Positions 39,568-51,576 of a DNA stretch of 64,000 nt are shown in pieces (the first letter of the stretch is position 1; the number at the start of each line of letters is the position of its first letter). This stretch comes from Tetmemena sp. SeJ-2015 (lineage: Eukaryota; Ciliophora; Spirotrichea; Sporadotrichida; Oxytrichidae). The position numbers were made by a program, and so were the translations under genes. The stretch is from assembly GCA_027382625.1 (NCBI GenBank), contig JAJKFJ010020715.1:62001-126000 (forward strand), read 5' to 3'. Under the pieces are notes generated by a model. The model worked only from the letters and a program-made list of their open reading frames with translations, had not been told where the DNA came from and did not search any database.

Positions 39568-42188
39568 TCAGCTTTCTTGGTCTTCATTAGCTCTATCCTA
39601 CTCCATCTATTCATAATACTTAAGCCCAATAATTATGGCAAATAAAATTTTGTTCAGTGTAGTCAAGGAAAGTAGATTTTCCATTTTCTGCTCTCTTAAT
39701 TCAATTTTTAACTATGTAACATAAAATATGATAAGACCTCTCTTCTTCTTTTTCTTCTTCTTTTTGCTTGCTAGTCTAGAAGCACATCCCAGTCTCAAAT
39801 ATACCTCCTAATGAGGGTATTTGTACCTTTTCCTTTAATTTTAGCTTTTTATCTATAGTAGGGGCGAAGTATATTGCTCCACCGCTGCTGCTAACTTTCT
39901 CAGAGGCCTCCCTTTTCATAGTAGGCAGCAAGTCTCCGTTTTCTCCCACTCGCAACTAGCAATCCTCCGCATTTTCGGGATCTGAATTCTAAGAAATCAG
40001 TCGTTGTTCGCTCACCATATTAGAACCAAATGCTTTCTTTTGTGCCAGAGTGTTGAATTTAACTGAGAATTATAGTAATATGGAATATCAAGTTGCTTTG
40101 AGGCCTTCTGAGCTGTGGCATTTGAGGCTCTCCAGATTCTGCATTACTACCTTTCTATTTAAGTGACTCTTCTTCTTTTAGCTTGAGGGGATTTCGGATT
40201 GGAGGCAAGCGGATCTTACTCCTTGATACATTAATTGCTGAATTGTTCAAATGCTCTTGTTGTTGAGCTGGTGATAAACACTACTCCTTTTGCCTATTCT
40301 GCGAGTCTTAAGATGGCTATTCAAATATGACATCTGTAAAATGAATCCCATTGTAAATTATAACATAAACAATATTGCAGGTGCTGTTTATGTCCTCGGT
40401 CCTTGATATTTTCTTTGATGGAATAGTCTAACCTGAGAGCTGTTCCTTGACCATTACTGTTCTCTGGGTTTACTTACAGCAAATTCCTTGAAGAGTTTTA
40501 AGTTCCTTATCGCTAGGATTATAAAACACTATAGTAGATATGAAATTATTTAAGGAGGTCTAATCTGCCTTCATTGAAGAATTCTGCCTGCTCTTAATCT
40601 ACTGAATCAAACTCACCTTGCTTCGAGTGGAACTTTTTCCAAATTTCATAATAACCTTTAAAAGGATATTATCTTAATTTAAGGGCAGCCAATAAAAATA
40701 AACTCAAATGAGTAAGAGGATAAATATGTTCTTAGCCAATTCTTCTTCTGTTCGTTTAATTTGAAGTTGATTAATAACTGCGAAGAGGGTATTTCGCCTC
40801 TGTCCTTAAGTAATTGGGACCTTTAAGCTGAATTTACCAACCCCAGTGCCTCCAGTGTTTCCTAATTTATCCGAATCCTTGAGAGGAGAGGGCTCTGATG
40901 GTTCAGTCCTGAGCTTTTTGAGTCCATCTTTAATTATCTCTTAGTCATTCAGCTTTTCAGCATAGTTTGGGTCTATCTCAGCTTGAGTAAGCATGTCCTT
41001 CTTTCGAGGAGTGATCTGATTAGTTTTCTTTGTCCTTGGTACTCCTTTAATCAAGTTCTTCTCATCAAAAATTCATTAAATAATTGTTTCAAACTATTGC
41101 CATCAAAATATATAGTCGATTATTTGCAACAGTTAATTGAAATTTAGGCAAATAATAAAATTTCATCAAAGACCTTTGCACTCTCTATTCTCCGTTTACG
41201 GATTATACAGTAAGTGGCCATGATAGAAAAGAGACAAGCCACTAAAGCTGCAACCACAATAATCACTATCATCATGTTTGTTGTGACTCCTTTGTTTGGC
41301 GAGCTACCTTATTCTTCTCCACTCTACCCGCTAGAGCCATTTTAGTTGTCTTTCCCATCTATGTCAACCGTATTTTATAGAAGTAAAACCAAATTAGTGT
41401 TATAAACGTATTTGAGGAAGTAGTATTTGTGGAGGCAGAAATCAGGACAGACTCAACTATGTAAACAGAAGAACTAGTCAATTGCGGAACAACTACTAGG
41501 TAAATTCTTTGATCAGCGGGGAACTAATAGTTCACATTAATCGATATCTCTGTCTTGGTAGTTGACGTGTCCAGTCCGTACCCCCCACTGAATATAAATA
41601 TCTGTTTCTCTTTCATAATAGATTGAATATGTAAGCTCTTACTCCATTGAGTTTGGTTGCATTAACTCAAAAGCAATAAAAGTTCACATGAGTCGCTACA
41701 AATTTGAACTCTAATCTTGTCGTTCTACTGATACTTGAGGGAATATATTTGGTAACTGCAGACATCTCCAACCACCAATCCTGTGCCGTTATTTGCGATA
41801 GTTTTAGTTGCACTGTAGTCAAACATTTATTTAGAAATGTCTAAGAAAGCATTTTTTATTAGTAGGAAACGACATTAACATATTTAGAGCCTGAGTTGCC
41901 ACACTTGGTCGTATAGGGGCAAGTGAAATAAGCCAGCTGCTAAACTTTGGTAGGAACTATATCTGAGCAGTAGTAGGTGACTGCGCATGACTCAGACTGC
42001 AAACAACAGTTTCCTATTTGGAAGTCCGAAGAAGGACAGAACTTGCTTCCTGCATCTATGCAGTTCACTTTACAATAACTTGAGTTAATCTATACATCAA
42101 TCAAATAATCTGCTATCTCCTCTATTTAAAGAATATTTGATAATGGAGTTAGTTGTCGTAACAGTAAATAAGTCTCGGGTATTCTCAT
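39568..42188 (-). CDS. Cys-rich single-pass membrane protein, paralog 2
   Basis: This is a tandem paralog of the previous gene. An ATG at 42188 (MRIPETYLLLRQLTPLSNIL) is a possible start, though a hydrophobic leader is not clear and a farther upstream exon may exist. The ectodomain carries the same cysteine pattern (CIDAGSKFCPSSDFQIGNCC, CAVTYYCSD, FTCPYTTKCGNSGS), followed by a Ser/Gly-rich linker. The membrane segment is at about 41285-41220 (MMIVIIVVAALVACLFSIM) with basic RKRR after it. The charged tail runs to a TGA at 39568-39570. Gln codons include TAA/TAG. The conserved order (Cys block, linker, one helix, basic stop-transfer, charged tail) makes common descent with 36497-39201 clear. 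Function is unknown; a receptor or surface role is inference. Confidence 0.65.
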
Positions 42189-43289
42189 CTTAGAGGAAGT
42201 TTTAAGCCTCTTAAGATGCAACTGTGAATCATAGGAGAAAAGTTATGCTGATTATAACTCCTAACTATAATTTTGAGAGAGGTATTTTGTAGTTAGAAGA
42301 GTTTTATAATAGAGTATGTAGTTTGTTATTTTTGGAGAGTAGAGATTAGAAAAAGCCTCTCATTAATTACTTATTATAATATTTATAACAAGCAATTTAT
42401 TCAAGCACACGCGCTTCATTAATTAGTATTTATAAACTCTAAATTAGAACAGCAGCCACTACACCTATCTATAATTTTAAAGTAGATAATACCATTTAGT
42501 GAAGTGCATACTAATTCTCTAGTTAAATTCATTGATAGTTTTAAAAAGTGTTTATTTTAGCAGAATTGTTGCTGGCAGATTCATTTTTTTTACCACATTA
42601 GAATAAAATAGACAATATAATAAAGGTAAACTTCCCTTTTTACAAAAAATAATTTATTAAATTAAAATTATTTTTAAGTTAAAACAAGAGGGATATAAAA
42701 TTAAACTATATTATTTTCTATTTTATTATAGAAGGAGATTTTAAAATGTGAGAAGGCTTTGCATTATAAATATTACTCAAAATTAAGCAAGATTTTAAGA
42801 TTCTAATACAATCAGAATTTATTATAAAATTAATAAACAATGAAGTGATTATAAACAAAAATTCAAATTTAACAGAGACTAAATTAAAAAGATAACCCTT
42901 CTTTTTAAACTTTAAGAATTAAAAATCTAGCTATAATAATTAAGTAAAAGCTAAAATAAACTCTTAAGAGCTTTAGAATTTATTAGTTTTTATAAATAAA
43001 GCTTTATAAAATATCACTTAAACCTCATTTTCTATATGTAATTGGAAAGTATTAGAGAAGAGCAGATATGCTATTGAGTGCGCACTATTAAAATTAACCT
43101 AGTTTACGGCTTCGCTAACGCATCTGACCTTTATTTATAACGAACTTATTATATTGCGAGTAGATAGACCATCACTTGCCTTCCTCTTTTTTAGAGTAAA
43201 ACATTAATGGCCTTTCATAACTGAGTTCACGATGAACTGTTAAATAAATGCAATACACACATCTTTAAATCTTAAACTTGTGTTAAGGG
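42189..43289. other. AT-rich gene-poor stretch
   Basis: Largely A/T with many homopolymers from about 42350 to 43060. The minus-strand frame of the next gene stays open into the right part (TGA is rare in such DNA), but codon choice there looks non-coding. No RNA gene or clear repeat was seen. Confidence 0.4.
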
Positions 43290-44850
43290 ATTTGAAGGAT
43301 GATTGCTCGACTGGCGAATTTAAACTCTGACTGAATTAGAGAGGGATGAAGGACTGAGAAGGGGTCAGACTCTGGGCTCCACTTAAGAATTAGTAGTTAT
43401 GACTCAAGAGGGAGCTAGAGTTATTCCCCATCATAGGTTGCTAACGGAACAGTCCAAAGTTAACATTATATGCACAAATAGAATGTAAAACTTTTTGAAA
43501 AGGATCAAAGTTTTGGGAAGACTGAGCGCCTAGATTTATTGTAGCTCCGTTTTGAAGAACTAAGTATTGCTGTGGAGGTTGCTCTTAAAATTCATCATCG
43601 ATCATTATAATCGGGAGTTTAATTAAGTCTAAGATTAATATAAGGGAATAAGTATGCTATGCACATATAGAGAATCTAATTTATGAATTGTCCTTATTTT
43701 TTATTAAATAAAAGCAAACTTGTTTTATAATTAGGTTCATTTTTAAGCATTAAATTAAAATGTCTAAAAGCATTTTTGGGATTGAAGAAACTTCAAATTT
43801 TGAAATTAAAGTCTGAATTTTGAGTTAAAAATGTCAAATATTTTAATTCATAAAGCTTTGGCTTTGTCTAACTATTGCTTATAATGAACTGCATTTTATA
43901 ATGAAAATATAAATGCTATTGGAGAATAGAAATGTTCGAGCTACCAACTTGATAAGCTATAAGATAGACAAAATATTTTTAGGTGATTGAATTTGAGTTT
44001 ATCCATTAGAGCCAAAGAATCCACTTGGGTTGGTTGTTAATGACATCTATCCATATGAGGGGAAAGCGTTAACAGTGAGCCCACTATTAGGTACTTGGAT
44101 CCCAAAAGGAATCTAGCTAAAAACTCCCCCTAAACCTTTGTCTAATACCCTTAAAATTCTTATTCATTTTTCAAGTTTAGCATCATTTGCGATTATTATT
44201 GAGGTAGAGAATTAAGATTGATCAATTAAGGCTTCACTATTTGTGGCTTTAATACTTCCAAACACATATAATAGATAATTTAATCGCCCCTTAATTAATG
44301 TGTGAGATACTTCCTTTTAATTAGACTCAAGATTTGTGAGACTTTAATTAGTGTTTAGAGTGTTGTTGTTATTTAGTGGTTCGGATTATTTATTAGAGCT
44401 GCTACTGCTGTCAGAGCTTGCATCTTATTTTTTCATATCTTAGCAGCTGGTATTGCCCTAACTGTCAGCCGACAGTGTTTGCAGATCTCCTCTCACCAAT
44501 AATTGTCAATAATTGAAGATAGATTAAAATTTAATCATTATATAGCCAACGAGGCATTATAAGCAGGGGCAATTGAAGAGACGCTTCTCATACGCTATTG
44601 AATTAGACTCTGCTGGAGAAGAGACTAGTTCTGGTTAGATAGATGCATTTAGTAGGGAGGGATCTGCAAAAAGTTGAATGGTAAGAAATATTTAGCTGGT
44701 AATAATATTCATATTTTCAACGAATGGTGCGGGTTAGCTGCCAAAGATTGAAGTGGAGGGGCTAGAGAAATTATTATTTGAGTTGTTCAATATTTTATCA
44801 GCGCTCTCTTAAAATGGCTTCTCTCATAATATATGTGAGAAAATTTCCAA
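43290..44850 (-). CDS. Low-complexity Q/N/S/FG-containing protein
   Basis: Two well-formed minus-strand coding blocks lie here. The upstream block (about 44850-43985) contains NNFSSPSTSIFGSQPAPF, PSGFFGSNGQT and a Ser run. The downstream block (from an ATG at 43605) reads MIDDEFQEQPPQQYLVLQNG and continues Ser/Gln-rich to about 43290. An AT-rich gap of about 380 bp without TGA-free coding character separates them. They may be one gene with an IES or intron between, or two genes. The occasional FG dipeptides in an S/N/Q-rich background recall nucleoporins, but this is weak. The start of the upstream block and the true stop are not determined. Confidence 0.5.
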
Positions 44851-45444
44851 TGTAAATTTATTTGCTATAGAAATACAAATTCAATTCAATTATATCTTAG
44901 CGATCAATATGTCACATCTACTCATCTCTTTGTTTTCGTACATCTTTAGTATATATTATACATATTTTAGGGCTCCTTTCAATTATTTAATTGCAATAGA
45001 GAACTCTAATTAGGTTTTTTATCCACAATGAAATCATTTTTTTTAAAACGTAATGGTTTATCTTTGCAGTTATCTTATCTTTATTAATTAAATCTGCGTA
45101 TGATTCTCTTGAAATTTATTGATGCTGCTTTTAGGTTTCAGTTAAGTTTCCCATTTTTGTTTCTTTGTAGTTAGAAAAATGAATTATTTATATGTTTATA
45201 GAATTAATAGAAGAATTTATATTTAGGAAGTTTTTCCATCTCTTTTTTATTAAATTCTGAAGTATAATAATGATAATTATACTTTTCAAAATGTGTTAAT
45301 ATTTTTGGCTAAAATTAAAATTCATCATGATTCAAGATAAGGAATTTTTAAAAAAAAAGAAACAAGTTATAAAACTTTTAGTAAAAGAATTAAACCAATA
45401 AATTTAGTTTTAAAAGAACAAAGTTAAGTTAGTTTAAATGCTTC
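44851..45444. other. AT-rich spacer
   Basis: Homopolymer-rich A/T sequence between two minus-strand genes. Nothing can be supported. Confidence 0.4.
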
Positions 45445-46301
45445 TCAGAATCGTTATCTGATTAAATAATAACTACTAAAAGCATAAAATATTTCTAATT
45501 TGAAGTTATTTTTTGATTTTGAGGAGCTACTTATCAGTGGGACAGATTAAGAATCGCAGTTTGAAACTTGAGTCTAGGCAGCATTGGCTTGCTCAGCCTA
45601 TCGCTAACCATGACTTGTCCTCTTTCTTTTCATGGGTGCCCAGTAGTTCGATAGTAACTTTGCACACTCTTCCTCATTTTGGTTTATAAAAATATCAACT
45701 TGAAAGAATATTCTGTTTACGAAGTCAATTACATGCTGCTTAGTCTTTATGACAACAAATTACAAATGCTAATTAGAATTAAGATTTATGAGAGTGAGCT
45801 TTTTAGAAGTCATAGTCTCTCGTTGTAATAAACATTTTTTTAATTTACTATGAATAAATAGAGGAATTCTTGTAAGATATCTTCTTTGCCTGCTTTTGCC
45901 TGATCGGTAAAAATTAATTAGATGCAAACTTATTTTATCTATTTCGGTAGCAATAGAAGCATCATCGATTGGTTGAGCTTCGCTGGCTGGAAGTAGTTGG
46001 TTCTGGGTTTGCGAAGTGGGCTCCTCCTCTTCAGGCTCATTTTCTAGAACAGACTCAAGAGGCTATTATAGTAGCAATTTTAATTAAAATTGGTTATAAT
46101 AAGAAATGAGAGTTGCAAAATGGTGACAGTTGAAATTAATATTTACCCCTTGATCTGTAGCTTGTTAGATATAGAATCAGAAAATGAATTGCATTGAGTA
46201 TAAAATGAATTACCAGTTCCAACTTCTTTATAGAGATCAGCTTAATTATACAATCACTTATTAAATGACTTCCAATAAAATTAGATATTAGATTCAGACA
46301 T
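45445..46301 (-). CDS. Acidic hypothetical protein with duplicated intron
   Basis: The minus-strand coding ends at a TGA at 45445-45447. It contains ESVLENEPEEEEPTSQTQNQ, then QRRYLTRIPLF, TMTSKKLTLINLNSN, DFVNRIFFQVDIFINQNEEE and WAPMKRKRTSHGQ, with TAG/TAA Gln. An intron gtaaat...ctataatag ends at about 46066, and its sequence is duplicated near 16100. The upstream exon likely starts at the ATG at 46301 (MSESNIQFYWKSFN) but needs a short segment removed around 46245-46262 to avoid a TGA. No domain is recognised. Confidence 0.55.
46064..46170 (-). repeat. Dispersed duplicated block, copy 2
   Basis: The reverse complement of this block matches 16068-16182 (see there). Both copies straddle an exon edge coding xQA(T/A)DQ and the intron after it. 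Confidence 0.7.
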
Positions 46302-46339
46302 TTCATATTATAGAGATATTTAATACCACTCACGTTCCC

Positions 46340-46860
46340 TCATAAATATGGGGGGCTTATATGGTCTCCCTCGAATGCATCAACAGTACTCTCTAAACCT
46401 ATTGACTGCTAGCCAGAGGCCCCATAGCCGATAGCCACAGAGGGCACAGGCGTTGCCAATCACTGCACAGGGCAAAGGCTAGGAATCCCTGTCGTTCAAA
46501 CCCTCCATGACTGTGGGAGTGAGCTGCCGGTCACTCGGGAACATCGGGCGCCATTCCTGGGGGGCTCAGTAGAATGGTCAAAGAGAGCGTGCACTCTGCA
46601 TCCAGTGTCTGATTCATGGTGCCTCATATCGGTAGTCATACAGTTGCCACTGTCAGTGTCTTGCCATCCTCAGTGAAATAGTGTTCTTTAATTGCTCTAG
46701 TATCACTGTAGTCACCGTAGTCGGTGCGTCGTCTGGTGCTGCCACTCTTTTATTATTTCCCTTTTTTTCCTTCCGAGTCAGCTCCATCAGCAAAATCCAT
46801 CTTCCTCTGGAAATCCTATTTAATAATTTATCAAAAATTAATATGAGATTCATCTTTAAT
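46340..46860. mobile_element. GC-rich island, probable mobile-element fragment
   Basis: Base composition jumps to GC-rich between about 46340 and 46680, with no in-frame Gln stops and several short overlapping frames. Minus-strand pieces include FPSDRQLTPTVMEGLNDRD and, further right, WILLMELTRKEKKGNNKR and EDGKTLTVATV, which lie in different frames. The closest analogy in the window is the GC-rich transposase relic at 2874-3930. I do not recognise a family, so the mobile origin is inferred from composition and broken frames. Confidence 0.4.
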
Positions 46861-47047
46861 CATCTTCGTAACACCTCTCAACAGTGAGATTTTACTCACG
46901 CATTCTTCATCATCATAGTCTTCTTTAAAACTTTTGTAGCTTAAAATTCTTGACTGAGCGCTCCCACACAAAAGTTAAAAGGATAAAAAGTTCTTAGAAT
47001 TTCATGCTTAATCGAATAGTCTATTAATTATTTAAATTGGACAAACT

Positions 47048-47905
47048 TCAACTGCGACTGATTTATTCCATTTTAACTTAATGTGTAATTTAATTATCTT
47101 TTTTATTAAATTTTTCACTATATTCATTTTTGGAAGTTTCTGCCTCTTCCATGGCAACTTGAGATTCGCTTTGAGAAAAGGGGCGCTTCAACTTTTCAAC
47201 TGCACTTATCAACGCATCAAACTGTTAAGCCTCAGTCATGGCGTTAATATATCTAATGCTGAAATAGTGTAGTATAAGTGAGTTAAGGAGTCTGTATTCT
47301 TTCTTTTGGAAGTTGGTGTGCGTTCTGCGGTGGAGGGAGAGCTTGCCTCTCTGGCGGAAGGACTAGGTGCAACCGTCAACTCCGCATACGAAAGGCTCTT
47401 GGTTAGTGTGAGTGTACTGATGCTTTATAAAGCATAAGAGTGTTTAATTAATTGATGCTCTCTGAGGTATTGAGGGAGTGAGAAAGCTTTGTCGCAATAC
47501 TGACACACAAAGGTCTTCTATCTGGAGTGGATGTAGTAATGGCGCTTCAGGGAGAACTTGGTTGTAAATTTGCGGTCGCAGCTTGGAAACTGGCACTCGA
47601 ATGTCTCCTCAGGGTTAGTACCTTAGAGGGTAGTATTTTTCTAATCATTTTGTCTAGCATAGAAATATAATCCAGATTTTAATGAAAGTGTTTAGCAATG
47701 TTCGATTGATAAATGGAGGGAAGTTGACTCAAATCGTCACTTTAATTTTATAATGAGGAGCCTTTTTCTCAATAGCCGGATATTAAGTAGAAATCAATGC
47801 TTCCTGCTGATGAAAAGACAAAAGTAAAATACTATCTTGAGAGTTGGAATTTTGATGAGCTGAGGATGGCTGAGGATTTTGAGAGTTGAAAGTATATTTT
47901 TGCAT
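47048..47905 (-). CDS. C2H2 zinc-finger protein
   Basis: The ATG at 47905 (MQKYTFNSQNPQPSSAHQNS) starts a minus-strand gene ending at a TGA at 47048-47050. After a Q/S/N-rich N-terminus come three fingers at about 47590-47320: CQFPSCDRKFTTKFSLKRH-YYIH, CQYCDKAFSLPQYLREH-..KH, and CGVDGCTQSFRQRGKLSLHR with THT linkers. The C-terminus is Glu/Lys-rich. The third finger's first Gln is an in-frame TAG. The finger spacing and the C-x4-C form of fingers one and three resemble TFIIIA-type nucleic-acid-binding fingers. Frame changes near 47700 and around 47420-47450 suggest a small intron or sequence slips. It likely binds DNA or RNA in the nucleus; the target is unknown. Confidence 0.8.
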
Positions 47906-48429
47906 GGTGGTAGAAATTTAATGAAATTTAGGCAGTATATAAAAAAACAGAATTCTTATGATGATTGCTAAAGTTGTGGTTATTTTATATGAGTAGTGAT
48001 GAGGGATATTGTTAGTAAATTATATTAATAGTTGGGGTGGGGAGACTTGAATATAATAAATAATTAGATAATTGATTGGGGTGAGAATCGTAAATGGGAA
48101 TCCGATCAACACTTCTCAGTTAGGACCTGAGGGTGCGCCGAACATTTCCAAAAAGAAATGTATTCAACTTAATACGTTAATCATCGATTATTGTCCTCAT
48201 TATCGTCTCACCAGATAGCAAGATACAATTTCCTGTTAACTCTGTATACTTGGAAGGAAGAAATTTTAAGGAGTCTCTACAAGAAAGATAAGCTTACCTT
48301 TCGAAAATCTATAGGAAATCAATTGGGAATAATAAATAATTTGAAAAGAATGATAAGAAGAGCCATTGCTTTATACACACTGAGATTAATAAATTTGATT
48401 AGTTTTAAGCTTTAGTATTGTCTTGTGAA
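47906..48429. other. Spacer with doubtful small plus-strand ORF
   Basis: Mostly AT-rich. A plus-strand frame 48158-48454 (MYSTQYVNHRLLSSLSSHQI..., 99 codons, TGA end) overlaps antisense the 3' end of the LIN9-like gene and contains only one TAG Gln. I list it as doubtful rather than as a gene. Confidence 0.3.
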
Positions 48430-51400
48430 AATTGAGTGTGGTCGAAGGGAATGAAGATGCCCTCTGTTTCATCATCAAAATTGAAGTTATTTTGTGAAGG
48501 GAATGGCTGGCTCAAGCTCTGTGTCGTCACAATTTAACCTTGATTGCTATCTTATACTTTTTGGAACATGCTTTCTACAAATAAATTATTAATATAGTAA
48601 TGACTTACAGAATTTACCATAGAGATACATGTTTCTGATTTTATTGAGCTCCATATTGTTTGACTATATCTTCGAATGTTGATAGTATTCATTTCCTGAA
48701 ATGGGGACGAGCTACCTATCACTGATTATGATTACCCCTAGCTCTGGTCTATCGAACTAGGCGTGGTAAGATTTCACATCTGAAGTGAGAAGAGAAGCAG
48801 TTCTCAACTCTTTAGTTTTTGGGTGAAGAGCCAAAACCCGTTAACCCACCACTAATGGAGCAATTTTGTACTCTTTGATAAGAAGAAGGACCTCTTTTAC
48901 TTTTTATTCTGGAAACTTATCATAGAGATCTTAAGTCAATAGATGCAAGTCACCATTAGAGTCTGGTATTATAGTCTTTGCCTACATTGACTTGATAATC
49001 TAGCTAATATAGTAAGGTATGAAATAAAGAATTATCTCTCTGTAAATTTCAAGATACTCCTCAATGAGTTTCTTCTCTTCTTGTATTAGAGCATCTGAAA
49101 ATCGGCGAGCCTTCTTTCCTTCACCACAGATTGTCTATCTTACCAGAGACCATTCTAAAGTATTTAGCTTGAGACCTCCAGTTTAGCCAGAGCCGCTCAT
49201 TGAATCTAACTCTAGTTTTGAAATGAGCGCCTTGAAGGAGTTATTCATGTAATAGGGCCGCTCAGCCCAAGAATAGAAGTACTCACACTTCATCCATCTC
49301 ATAACTTGAGGAGAGTACTTTTGAAATCCTTATTAAGGGGATTAGGTTACTTGCTTATGAGTGGTAAGATCTTAATCGTCTTGGACTAGAACGTAAGGAT
49401 CCATTTCAGCCAGACCCTTCCTGTAAATTTGTTTGTTACCCTTCAGCTATCGCTTCTAAACTGTTGTGAGTCTCTATTTCTGGTGTGGCTTATCAAATTA
49501 CCCTGCGTTTGCACCCTATCTTTATCTTTAAGGGCTAGCATTTTAGGAGAAGAGTTTTCTACCCTAGATACCTCCAGCATATAGAGTCCTTTTTCTGATT
49601 CTAGATGAAAACACACTTCTTATATAGAGGCTTTAAAAAATAGATGGAGTAATGTTTTAATGGCTTTGGTTATATTAAGGCATGTACTATGAATGAAATG
49701 GATACTGTTGACCCTCATCATCAATTTTAATCAACAAATTCAGCTCAAAGAATAACAAATTTCAGGGTAGTATTAATCGCTTCTACCACCGCTGTTACCA
49801 AGTCCTCTGCTCAAAACCTCTCCCTGAGAGTCCTCCATTCCTTCTGAAGAATGAGTAGGCTGTCCCCCGTATCTATTGAAGCTCATATTGTTCATGTATT
49901 GCGACTGTGTAGGAGGTCTTTCATTCCTCGATCCCTGAGGGTAGAACTAATGGTAATGATGCTGTTTGCTCTGGTATTTCTAGGCACTTCTGTTTCCATT
50001 TTACTCTCCTCTCTATTTAAAGATATGATTTTGAATTTAATTAAATGCATACGTTGGAAGATTTCATCCCATAAATTTAAGACCGCTGCTAGCTCTGGTA
50101 CAATTAATTTGGTCCCTCGTAATTTTATTTTTCAATTTATTAAAAGCCACCCTATCAGTACTAAAATGCCGATTCTCTGCTAGCTTGGTGAGGAGGCATC
50201 CCGCCACCTACTGCGTTGCTAAGCATGCTGCTTAAATTTGAGATACTATTCATTCGACTTGCTTGAGAAGAGTCCTCATTAGGAAATTTCTTGACTTTAG
50301 GAAAGTCTAAATTAACAAGCAATTTTCTTGAGATGATAATTTTTAAAGTTAGAAGGAATGAAGTATAACTTACTAACTTGAGGCTTAAACAGTTGAGGGT
50401 TTGCTGATGGTTGTTATGATTTTGCAATCCCCTATTGTGAATATTACTGATGTATTGGTTTAAGTAATAAATTAAGATCAAGCAGTGAGTCTATTACTAA
50501 CTTACCATGTGATGATGCGGTTATTAGAGTCTCTATATTCTAAACATAGAGCAGATTTTATCTCATTTATCTATATACTTGAAAAGGTTTAGTGTTTTGG
50601 AAGTTTTCCTCACCAGAGCTTTAATGTTGTTGAATCTGGTCAACTTCATCGCTGCTACTTGAGTAACCTGGCCTTCCAACCATAAATTTAAAATACACCT
50701 AAGGCAAAATAACCATGCCTCCGCTTGGTCGTCTCGGAATTTTGATATTGGAAATGGTTTCTTCGCAAGCGAACTCATCACCGCCGCTTCTCGCGACTTA
50801 TCTAGCGCCGTGCGAAGATAATTATTTCGAGCTTCATACGATTTTGAACCATTGAAATTAAGATGTTTAGTTATCTTTGGCAGATGATTGTCTTGCATTC
50901 GATAAATTAGACTGTGTATTGATCTGTCCAGTCTGCTGCTTTTGCATTTGCATTTGTCTTTGTTTCTCCAAGTTGAGTGTCTTGTAGTAGTCAGTCATTA
51001 TGGCGGAGAGATCTTTTGCAGATGCCGATTGCAGGTTTAGGTATGTTTTGTGCTAGTAAACCCAGCAACCAATTTATTTTTCAATCTTATAAGCATAACC
51101 CAAATAAAAATACCCAAAACACTCTAACCCATTTAATATCAGTAATCAAAGTTTAAAGATGAAGTTGTAATTTAAATTTCCTACCTTCTTGTAAAGTGAA
51201 ACTATGTTCTGTGTGCTCCTGTGAGTGAATCCCTGCATGTGCAGTTCCTCTAAGATGCCCTCCCAGTCTTTTCCATTTTGTTTGTAGACTAAAAGAAGAG
51301 TTGAAGAATTCTCATTCCATCAAGTAAGTTTAAGAAGAGAAATCTAATCCGCTTACTGTCAAAGAATATTTAAATTTCCTCTCCTGTCCAACGAGGACCC

Positions 51401-51576
51401 AAGTCAAACTATAGGTTGCTCTAAGGCTCTCTTTAAAATAATGGTAGAAAACAAAGATGATATCAAAATATAAGACATTTTAAACTTTGAGCTAAGCTTT
51501 GGCGCTCATGATCGATGGGCCTTCTCTACTGGAAGGCACTGCTGCCTTGAAAAATGCCGGTTTGCTGGTCAGCCAT
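48430..51576 (-). CDS. LIN9/ALY-like protein, SANT plus DIRP domains
   Basis: The ATG at 51576 (MADQQTGIFQGSSAFQQRRP) opens a minus-strand gene. A SANT/Myb domain lies at about 51405-51200 (LGPRWTGEEIQIFF ... NGKDWEGILEEL). Q-rich linkers follow. The DIRP domain is at about 49300-49100 (PQVMRWMKCEYFYSWAERPY ... LEWSLVRQTICGEGKKARRF). Further on is the family's conserved PLVVGQRVLALHPKTKE ... FDRPELGVIIISD segment at about 48850-48730. This domain order matches plant ALY and animal LIN9, scaffold subunits of MuvB/DREAM-type transcription complexes. Introns such as about 51355-51302 (gtaagcgg..ttttag) are GT..AG. The last clear coding is FDDETEGIFIPFDHTQF near 48450; the stop is not fixed. An odd segment at 50563-50898 sits inside the locus. 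Confidence 0.8.
50563..50898 (-). other. Foreign-looking ORF within the LIN9-like locus
   Basis: A 111-codon minus-strand frame (MQDNHLPKITKHLNFNG ... LFKYIDK, TGA end) has no TAA/TAG Gln and uses GC-rich codons (gcg, cgc, tcg, cga) that are rare in its neighbours. It lies between two LIN9-like coding parts and is out of frame with the upstream exon. It could be an inserted element fragment to be removed. It could also be a real exon with unusual codon use. Confidence 0.4.
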
